Part shown: in pieces, positions 57,066 to 64,000 of the stretch
Position numbering within the stretch: position 1 is the stretch's first letter
Layout: the number at the start of each line of letters is the position of its first letter
Assembly (NCBI GenBank): GCA_965115815.1
Contig: OZ220465.1
Span: 2,728,001-2,792,000 of the forward strand
Reading direction: 5' to 3'
Length of the DNA stretch: 64,000 nt
From: VXPW01 sp965115815
GTDB lineage: Bacteria; Pseudomonadota; Alphaproteobacteria; TMED109
The notes under the pieces: generated by a model
What the model saw: only the letters and a program-made list of their open reading frames with translations
Told to the model about the DNA's origin: nothing
Databases searched by the model: none
Program-made: the position numbers and the translations under genes

Positions 57066-59116
57066 CTGCCTATGACTCACATCAGTAGGCTTGACCGGAG
57101 TGCATGGACCCTCTACGGTGCGGCTCCTGTCGGCCATGGAACCCGTGCACCGCATCTTGAGACAGCCGGCGCATCTGCGCCGGCTGCAGGCGCTTCGGTC
57201 CCGGGAGCCGCCGGCCCGCCGTCGGGCCGGGGTCCGTCGGGTGTGTCGGGAGTTTCGCCTGATCGACGCGCGGGGTCGCTGGCGCGAGCGCAGTTGCCAA
57301 GCGGTATTGGAAGATCTGGAGCCCACCCGGCAGGTGCAGTTGCCTCCGCCCCGCCGGGGCCTGGGTGGGGGCGCTCTCCGGCGGCTGGGCGCGGGAGTTC
57401 CGGCTCCGTCGGCGGTGCCTCCGGAAGCGGGTGCGCTGCACGATCTGCGCCTGGTGCCGGTGACCGGGGAGGCGGACCGGCGGATCGGGAACGAGCTGAG
57501 GTTCCGGGAACATCCGTGCGGGGCGGTGCGGCATGTGGGCGCCCAACTCCGGTATCGGGTTCGGTCGGAGCACGGCATCCTGGGGGCCCTGGGCTTTGCG
57601 GCGCCGGCCTTGCGCCTGGCTTCCCGGGACCGGTGGATCGGGTGGGACGAGACCCTGCGGTCGCAGCACCTGAACCCCGCGGGGATCGGTCTGAGCCGAC
57701 CGTCGGTGCGCGGCCGGAACCTGGACTCCCGGGGGCTGGGGAGGGCGCTGGCCCGGCTGCCCGACGAGATCGAGGTCCGGTACGGGGATCGTCCCCTGCG
57801 GGTCGAAACCTTCGTGGATCCGGAAATCCATGCGGGCACCGTGTTTGCCGCCGCCGGCTGGGAGCGGGTGGGAGAGACCACCGGGCGGGGGCGGTTCGCC
57901 CGCCCCGGGCCGGCGCGACGGTCGGTCAAGGCGGTGGGGATGCATCCGCTGCGGAGCGACGGGCGCCGGATCCTGGGCGTGGCGTCGGCGGCGGTGGAGG
58001 CCCTGGGTCCGGCCGACGGACGGGAGCGGGGGAGCGGGGCCGCGAACGAGTTCGGCGGAGCTCCGCTGGGGGACCGTCGGATCCGCCGCCGGTGGGTCAC
58101 GAGTGCGTCCCTGATGGCCGACCCGCCCGGCGCATCGTTTCCGGCCGCCGCTCAGGGCCGGCGGGCTCCGGTCACCGGGTACTACCGGAGGATATCGACC
58201 CGCCGGCCGCGTCGGCGGTCACACCGGAGGCCATTCTGGCTCCGCACCGGGAGCGCACCCGCCGGCGCATGGCCTCCTGCACGACGGTGCTGAGGATCCA
58301 GGATGGATCGGACCTCAACTTCGCGACCCATCCGAAGTGCGGCGAGCTCGGCCTCATCGGCCGCAACCGGAACGCGTCGGGCACCCGGGGCCTGCACCTG
58401 CATTCCACACTGGCGGTCGACGCGGACACCGGCATTCCCCTCAGCGTCCCCCGCATCGAAGCGGCTGGGCAACGTCGATCTTCGGGTCCGGGCCCGCCCC
58501 AACCGGTCCCTGGGCAAGGACGAAGAGAAGCTCTTCGAGCCACGGGCAGCGGAACCCTCGGCCGGAACCCTGGAGATCGAAATCGCCCGCTCGTCGGCCC
58601 GCACCTCCACCCGTACCCAGAAGGCCAAGGCGCTGCGGGAAGCGCGGGTCGCCAAGGTATCCCTGCAGTTCCGACGCTTCGACCTGCCTCCTCCCGGGAA
58701 CGGAACCGGCGCGCACGACCCCGTGCCTATGACGGCGGTCCGCAGGACCGAAGAAGATCCACCGGCCGGTGTGGAGCCCCGGCACGGGATCCTGCTCACC
58801 CGTCTGCCGGTATCGACCCGGAAGGAGGCGCTGCGGGTGCGGGAACGGTACCGCCGGCGCGGGCGGATCGAGGACGGGCACCGGGTCCTGAAACGCGGAT
58901 GCAAGGCGGAATTCCTCCACCACCGGGAAGGACACCGGATCGAACGGGCGGTCACGATCAAGGCCGTGATCGCCTGGCGACTCTTCGCCAGGGTCCTGCT
59001 CGGACGGGAAACCCCCGAACGGTCGGTCCGCCGAGGTTCGGTTCTGCACGACGGAAATCCTGGTGCTCAAGGATTACGCCCTTGAGCGCAAGCTTCCGTG
59101 CCGACCCGACAACCTA
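57066..59116 (+). mobile_element. Tn5-like element with DUF4338 transposase, decayed
   Basis: Starts at CTGCCTATGACTCACAT, a sequence shared with the fragment that ends at 38657, and runs to the IS5 insertion at 59117, so its right end may be missing. About 2.05 kb, one decayed transposase gene. Confidence 0.6.
57136..59105 (+). pseudogene. DUF4338-Tn5-like transposase, frameshifted
   Basis: From MEPVHRILRQPAHLRRLQAL: a DUF4338 domain (CREFRLIDARGRWRERSCQA, ASRDRWIGWDETLRSQHLN, VETFVDPEIHAGTVFAAAGW), then the Tn5 N-terminal domain (EFGGAPLGDRRIRRRWVTSA). Frame shifts near 58190 (AVTPEAILAPHRERTRRRMA, VLRIQDGSDLNFATHPKCGE), 58450 (RPRIEDGHRVLKRGCKAEFL, HRIERAVTIKAVIAWRLFAR) and 59040 (ILVLKDYALERKLPCRPDN). 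The catalytic region has several Trp codons turned to Gly or Arg. Dead. Confidence 0.78.
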
Positions 59117-59957
59117 GGGCATGTTAACGCCACAGAGGCTTGAGGGCATCGACGATGAGTGCGAAGTGGATGAAGAAGATAAAGACGACACCCAACTTGT
59201 CGAATCTCGTGAAGACACGCCGAAATCGCTTGATCCTTCGAAACAGACGTTCGACTTCATTCCGTTTCTTGTACAATTCCCGATCGTATTCCCACGGCGT
59301 GATCCGGTTGGCCTTGGGTGGGACCACGGGCTTCAGTCCCCGACTTGCCACCAGTTTACGGGTTTCGTCCCCTTCCTAGGCCTTGTCCATCACCAGACAA
59401 CGTGCGGTATTCGGCAATGCCATGCGGTGTAGCAACGTGCGCCCTTGGGGTCCGTCTCCCTCCTGTCCTCCGGACAAGGAAAACCCTACCGCGTTTCGAT
59501 CCTTCGCAGCTACCCGATGAAGCTTGGGGGTCCAGCCCCCGCGCGACTTCCCGATGGCCTGAGCACCATGCTTTTCGAGCGCTCCCGTACCGTCCGGGTG
59601 CACCTTCACCACCGTGCTGTCCAAGGACCGCACCTCGACCTTCACCCGGATGATGTCCAAGCGCTGCAACTCCGCACACACCCGATCCAGGACGCCCTTC
59701 TTCGCCCAACGGTTCATCCGGGTGGAGATGGTGTGCCAGGTGCCGAAGTGCGCCGGCAACCCGCGCCACGTGCATCCCTGCTCGGCTACGTACAGGATGG
59801 CGTTCAGGACCGACCGAGTACTGAGCAAGACCTTGCCGCGGTGCTTCGGAAAGACATGAGCGATACGCTCATACTGGGCTTGCGTGAGTTCCATGACCGG
59901 GAATCCTCTCTACGAACCAAGGACCCGGATTCTACCACATAATGCGTTAACAGGCCC
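59117..59957 (-). mobile_element. IS5-family element
   Basis: 841 bp. Ends GGGCATGTTAACGCCA and the complement of GGGCCTGTTAACGCAT form the inverted repeat typical of IS427-group IS5 elements. One transposase gene inside. The flanks (CCTA and TGG) do not show a clear duplication. Confidence 0.82.
59124..59894 (-). pseudogene. IS5-family transposase with one nonsense codon
   Basis: MELTQAQYERIAHVFPKHRG, ILYVAEQGCTWRGLPAHFGT, VRSLDSTVVKVHPDGTGA (Asp), HRMALPNTARCLVMDKA and then an in-frame TAG at 59376 where a Tyr is expected (DKAYEGDETR), continuing ASRGLKPVVPPKANR and NEVERLFRRIKRFRRVFTRF (Glu) to 59124. Apart from the single TAG it is complete, so it is either a recent pseudogene or needs readthrough. 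IS427-group members usually use frameshifting, not stop readthrough. Confidence 0.85.
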
Positions 59958-60044
59958 TGGCGAGAAGCGCCTGCGTCGTGTGATTGACTCGCCGATGCCC
60001 GACTGACAGTATGCTGCCATCTTTCATAGATAAATGACGGTAAT

Positions 60045-61205
60045 ATGGCAGACGAGACCTATCCACGGCTGATCCGGCCGCCCGGGCAGAGCTTCTTTCT
60101 CCTCGGCGTCCGCGGAGTCGGCAAGAGTACCTGGGCCCGAGCGCAGTTTCCCGACGCGCCGCACATCGATCTCCTCGACGAGGCCCGCTACCAGGACTAC
60201 CTGGCCGATCCGTCCCTCTTCGCCGCGGATCTCCAGTCCGCGCCGCCCGGTAGCTGGGTGGTCGTCGACGAGATCCAGCGCCTTCCGAATCTCCTCAACG
60301 AAGTGCACCGGCACATCGAGGGCCGTCGCCTCAACTTTGCTCTGCTCGGATCGAGTGCGCGGAAGCTCAAAGCGTCCGGCGTCAACCTGCTTGCCGGCCG
60401 GGCGCTGCACAGAACGATGCAGCCCCTGACCCCGGAGGAGCTCGACGACGATTTCGATCTCGATGCGGCCCTCGACACCGGAACAATTCCCCTGGTCTGG
60501 GTCGCCGACGACCGGCGAGCGGTGCTCGAGAGCTATGTCCGGCTTTACCTCCGCGAAGAGGTCCGGGCCGAGGGGCTGGTCCGAAATCTCCCGGGATTCG
60601 CACGCTTCCTGCCGGTCGCCGCCCTCTACCACGGCCAAGTCGTCAATATCTCCAGCATCGCGCGCGATTGCGGTGTCGCCCGCACCACGGTGCAGGGCTA
60701 TCTGGACATTCTTGAGGACACATTGCTCGCCTTTCGCCTCCCCGCCTTCCAACCGCGGCTGCGGGCGCGGGAGCGACGCCATCCGAAGCTTTACTGGGTC
60801 GATCCCGGCTTGATCCGCGCGGTGAAGAAGCTTCACGGGCCGATCGCGCCCGAGGAACGCGGCGCACTCCTAGAAGGCTGGGTCCTCCACCTCCTGCGGG
60901 CGCACGGCGAGCAGGACGGGCTGTTCGACGAGTTGCACTATTGGGAGCCGCACCCGGCGAACCGCACGGAGGTCGACTTCTTGCTCCGCCGGGATAGTGA
61001 GCTGGCAGCGATCGAGGTCAAGTCCCAGCTCCGCTACCACACCGGCATGCTGTCCGGGTTGCGCGCGCTCACAGAGTTGCCGGGAATCGCGCGACGCGTG
61101 CTAGTCTACGGCGGCAATCGATCCTTTCGGACTAGGGACGGGATCGACGTGTGGTCCACCGAAAGACTGCACCAGGCGTTCGCCGAAAAAGCTCTGTGGC
61201 CCTAG
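60045..61205 (+). CDS. AAA ATPase with DUF4143 C-terminus
   Basis: 386 residues. P-loop FFLLGVRGVGKSTWARAQFP, Walker B WVVVDEIQRLPNLLNEVHRH and sensor-like NFALLGSSARKLKASGVNLL fit the AAA_14 domain. From about residue 200 comes DUF4143: GFARFLPVAALYHGQVVNIS, DCGVARTTVQGYLDILEDTL, YWVDPGLIRAVKKLHG and the nuclease-like NRTEVDFLLRRDSELAAIEV (PD-(D/E)xK-like E-x-K). Members are common, mostly uncharacterised ATPases. The stop TAG is built from the TA target and first G of the IS630 at 61205; without the IS the sequence would also read TAG, so the protein end is unchanged. ATG at 60045. No partner gene adjacent. Confidence 0.82.
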   Translation: MADETYPRLIRPPGQSFFLLGVRGVGKSTWARAQFPDAPHIDLLDEARYQDYLADPSLFAADLQSAPPGSWVVVDEIQRLPNLLNEVHRHIEGRRLNFALLGSSARKLKASGVNLLAGRALHRTMQPLTPEELDDDFDLDAALDTGTIPLVWVADDRRAVLESYVRLYLREEVRAEGLVRNLPGFARFLPVAALYHGQVVNISSIARDCGVARTTVQGYLDILEDTLLAFRLPAFQPRLRARERRHPKLYWVDPGLIRAVKKLHGPIAPEERGALLEGWVLHLLRAHGEQDGLFDELHYWEPHPANRTEVDFLLRRDSELAAIEVKSQLRYHTGMLSGLRALTELPGIARRVLVYGGNRSFRTRDGIDVWSTERLHQAFAEKALWP

Positions 61206-62600
61206 TAGTACGGAAACGTTGAACTGACGACAGTATTCTGGCAAGATTTCCGTGTCGGTTCGTGTCGGCCCCGTGTCGGTTCGTGTCGGCACGCGTGGGC
61301 GCCCGATCGGTACGGCGCTCTCTTGTTCATCCCCACCGACCCGATGCCGAACGTGCAGGCGCCCACGCTCTCTTGGGGATCGGACGGATCCGGTTTCCGG
61401 AAACCGAGCCTGCCTGCCGGGGTTCGGCGCGGGGATCGGAGTGGATCCTGGCCCACCCTCCGGGCAGGAAGCTCGATCGAGTGCGCCATTCGGCGCCGGA
61501 GCGCCGGGAGCTCCAGGCGATCGTCGACGGTACCGGAGCCGCCTAGCGGCGGCGTCGGGCGCAGATTCTGCGGATGGCGGACGAAGGGCGCGACGGCGGC
61601 AACCTCCGGGATGTGGACCTCGCGCGCGGCCTGGGCATCGGCGCTTCGACGGTCGAACGCCTGCGCAAGCGCTGCGTTCCGGAGGGTCTGGAGGCCGCCC
61701 TCCGCCGCCGGGGGCAGGAGAACCGCCGACCGAAACTCCGGGACGGGGCGAAGGAGGCGAAGCGGGTGGCTCTGGCCGGTTCTTCCCCGCCCGAGGGCTG
61801 GGTCCGCGGGACGCGGAAGCTGCGGGCCGGCCGGCTTATGAAGAGGGAGATCGTCGAGAGCATCTCGAAGGAAACGGTACGGAGGACTCGGAAAACAAGG
61901 AGATCCAGCCTTGGCTGAAGCCGTACGGGTGCCTTCCCCCGAGCCGCAACGCGCCGTTCGTGGCGGCGAGGGAGGAGGTGCGGGACCCGGATCCGCGGGA
62001 GGTTGCCGAAGACGAGGTTTGGGTCTGCAGGGATGAGACCCGCCGGCAGCCGACGAAGGAACCCCGCCTTCCCCGTCCCGTGCGGCCCGGGCCGCCGGAA
62101 ATCGTCGACTACGAATACGAGCGAAACGGTACGGCCCCTCTCTTCCTGGCGTTCGCGCCCAACGAAACCTGGCGTACGGTGAACGTCACCGACCGACGCA
62201 CAGCGCGGGACGGGGCGCAGTTCCTCCGGGAACGCGCGGACGATCCTATCCCCGGAAGGAAGATCGTACGGGTCATGGACCACCGGAACCCGCACGGCCC
62301 CGCATCGTGGTAGGAAGCCTGTGCACCTCCGGAGGCCCTGCGGGTGCGAAAGCGGTTCGAGTTTCGGTACCCGCCGAAGCACGGAAGCGGGCTCCCCAGG
62401 GCCGAGATCGAAATCGGCGCGGGGTCGCGACCGTGTCTTCGACGACGCCTTCCCGACCGCGCCACCCTGCTGTGGGAGACCGCGGCATGAGTCGAGCGCC
62501 GCAACGCAACCGGCGGCACCGTCGATGGGCGGTTCACGACGGCCGACGCCCGGGGGAAACTGAAGCCCCTATACCCAGCAAGCCAATGATTCCGTACTAC
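61205..62600 (+). mobile_element. IS630-family element, copy 3 (decayed)
   Basis: 1396 bp, the same length as copy 1, between TA dinucleotides (61203-61204, 62601-62602). Ends GTAGTACGGAAACGTTGAAC and the complement of GTAGTACGGAATCATTGG. In a ~330-base stretch aligned by hand to copy 1, about half of roughly 45 differences are A:T to C:G. Confidence 0.88.
61448..62590 (+). pseudogene. IS630 transposase, decayed copy 3
   Basis: Colinear with copies 1 and 2 but the start ATG is CTG (61448), the seven-A slippage run is broken (GAAAACAAGG), and stop codons replace Trp near 61543 (GAA, stop, RRRRAQ) and Tyr at LYEA near 62312. DDE motifs are still readable (VWVCRDETRRQPTKEPR, RKIVRVMDHRNPHGPASW). 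The first lesions are mostly A-to-C or T-to-G. Confidence 0.88.
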
Positions 62601-62602
62601 TA

Positions 62603-63166
62603 GAACCCCTTGTTAAACATGGATTCATGCCGTTCTCCCTTCTTGAACGTAAATCCTCGCCCGAACGGCACCGGACGACGCCGACTCCGATGGCGCAGGG
62701 GGCGACCGACAAGACCCACGGCAAGGGCACCTCGGACAACGGCCCCTTACACCGCTTTCGCACTCTGCTCAACAACCTCGCAACGAACCCCCGGATCACC
62801 ATCAAGCCCCGGCCGGACGGGAGGGAAACCTTCGAAGGGATCCCCCGTCCCACTCCCCTCCAGGCACGACCCTCGCAGGGCCCTGCCTACGTCCGTGACG
62901 TTCCCGGTACCCGAACTCCGGATTTCCCGAATCCACTCTGCACGACCGAATGTCATGCGAAAGCTCCGCTGGAAGTCCGATCAAACGTGAGGCTCGACGA
63001 GAGATTTCAACCTGCGTCACGGTTGCTCCCGATCCGGAGTCGGGCCCGGCGCAGGCTCATCCCCGGCCGCGCCGCCCGCACCGTTTCCGAAAGCCCGGCT
63101 CGCGCATCACGCGTCCGTACGACACGGCATGGGGAAGTCCTCGCGATTCACGGCCGGCCGGTATAG
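62603..63166 (+). pseudogene. probable transposase C-terminal remnant
   Basis: A frame with GPLHRFRTLLNNLATNPRIT, IKPRPDGRETFEGI and PRPTPLQARP resembles the C-terminal region of IS1634/IS1380-type transposases (usual form: FRTLLADLATLTRNT, PTPLQARAL). No DDE motifs are present. Low-confidence call from a short motif; the rest of the ~600 bases upstream of the hydratase gene shows nothing else. Confidence 0.4.
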
Positions 63167-63217
63167 GATGGGGTACGCTCGCCGCACTTTCGCCCGCATC
63201 TCCGACCTGCAGACCGA

Positions 63218-64000
63218 TGACCCCTCCGGCACCGCCCGCACCTCCTTCCGTTGCCGACTGCACGCTGGAAATTGATGGCCGCACGGCCCTGCTCGCGTTC
63301 GACCGCCACGATGTCCGCAACGCGCTGACCGGCACAAACATCGTGGACGACCTGCTTGCGGTGATCGGGTGGATCAACCGCGTGCGGACCATTTCGGTGC
63401 TCATCCTGACCGGGAACGGCACCGCATTCTCTGCCGGTGGCAACGTGCGGGACATGCGCGACCGGGCCGGCGACTTCGAAGGTTCCGCACCGGACGTCGA
63501 ACACGCCTACCGGCACGGCATCCAGCGTATGCCCCGGGCCATGCACGACATCGAGGTTCCCGTAATCGCCGCTGTCAACGGCCCGGCGATCGGGGCTGGC
63601 TGCGACCTCGCGTGCATGTGCGATCTCCGGATCGGCGGCCGGTCTGCCCGGTTTGCGGAGAGCTTTGTCAACCTAGGGATCATTCCGGGCGACGGCGGCG
63701 CCTGGTTCCTGTCGCGAGCGGTCGGCATGCAGCGGGCGGCCGAACTGACCCTTACCGGCCGCACGGTGGAGTCCAGCGAAGCGCAGGCCCTCGGTCTGCT
63801 GCTTGAGGTAGTGCCGGATGACCGGCTTCGGGACCGGGCGCTGACACTCGCGAAGACGCTGGCCGCCAAGCCGCCGGTTGCGCTCCGCTATGCCAAGCGA
63901 CTCCTGCGCATGGCGGGATCCGTGTCGCTCGACCGGTTCCTCGACGCCTGTGCCGTCTATCAGGGAGTGGCGCACCAGACCGCAGATCACCGCGAGGCCT
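63218..64000 (+). CDS. enoyl-CoA hydratase family protein, partial
   Basis: Starts ATG at 63218 (MTPPAPPAPPSVADCTLEID) and is open to the right edge, 261 codons so far. Crotonase motifs: LTGNGTAFSAGGNVRDMRDR (oxyanion hole), AAVNGPAIGAGCDLACMCDL (CoA binding) and ARFAESFVNLGIIPGDGGAW, with the catalytic Glu (SFVNLG) and GDGGAW regions expected for hydratases. RTVESSEAQALGLLLEVVPD follows. Acts on an acyl-CoA, probably in beta-oxidation or a related route. Only the last few residues are missing. Not related closely to the hydratase at 24411. Confidence 0.88.

Noticed and set aside
56805..59117. A 770-codon plus-strand frame as a single gene
   Set aside because: It joins out-of-frame stretches of an ISAs1 fragment and a Tn5-like pseudogene; only the part around 58200-58450 is real coding sequence.

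Overview
High-GC bacterial chromosome, most likely an alphaproteobacterium. The clues are the three-subunit transhydrogenase (pntAA, pntAB, pntB), a DUF1194 protein, separate mlaA and mlaC genes, and pccB overlapping pccA. About half of the window is mobile DNA in various states of decay, so this is a genome under heavy insertion-sequence (IS) and group II intron load.

Layout. 1-2759: a leftward anti-phage defence operon of Hachiman type (hamA, and hamB running off the left edge) behind a small membrane-protein gene, in locally AT-richer DNA. 2790-8526: an IS1595 fragment, an RTX calcium-binding protein gene cut by an IS3 element, and an IS whose transposase carries a DUF4338 (DruA-like) domain and is itself cut by two nested MITEs. 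8527-18534: the remains of a conjugation module (traD and a MobF relaxase gene). The relaxase gene is split by a 6.6-kb ISAs1-type element with a 9-bp target duplication; that element contains a group II intron remnant which in turn contains three head-to-tail copies of a second group II intron. 18598-20720: a decayed second ISAs1 copy. 21006-25205: mlaA, the divergent oxyR/katA pair and an enoyl-CoA hydratase. 25285-29654: a CaiB-type CoA-transferase gene broken by an intron end, an intact ISAs1 and an IS630. 29967-37425: the main housekeeping island (mlaC, a DASS transporter, pntAA-pntAB-pntB, a GloB-like hydrolase, efp, suhB). 37426-43720: a graveyard of IS66, Tn5-like/DUF4338, IS630 and MITE fragments. 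44037-54608: a second housekeeping island (MotA/ExbB-like plus coiled-coil/OmpA-like pair, pccB-pccA, a HEAT-repeat protein with a DUF1194 protein). 54609-63200: more IS remnants around an AAA/DUF4143 ATPase gene. 63218-end: an enoyl-CoA hydratase family gene running off the right edge.

Working together. The housekeeping genes point to aerobic acyl-CoA metabolism (PccAB, two crotonase-family proteins, a class III CoA-transferase), NADPH supply by proton-driven transhydrogenase, peroxide defence (OxyR/KatA), outer-membrane lipid maintenance (MlaA, MlaC) and a proton-channel plus peptidoglycan-anchor pair in the envelope. The accessory DNA is a stack of transposons inside transposons. Its decayed copies differ from the better-preserved ones mainly by A:T to C:G transversions, an unusual spectrum.

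Most interesting points: (i) DruA-like DUF4338 domains fused to at least three kinds of DDE transposase; (ii) precise head-to-tail group II intron copies sitting between domains V and VI of another intron; (iii) the A:T to C:G decay signature; (iv) the Hachiman-like operon with an extra membrane gene; (v) ten near-identical 84-bp coiled-coil repeats in an OmpA-like protein. All family assignments come from reading motifs by eye; no database search was run.
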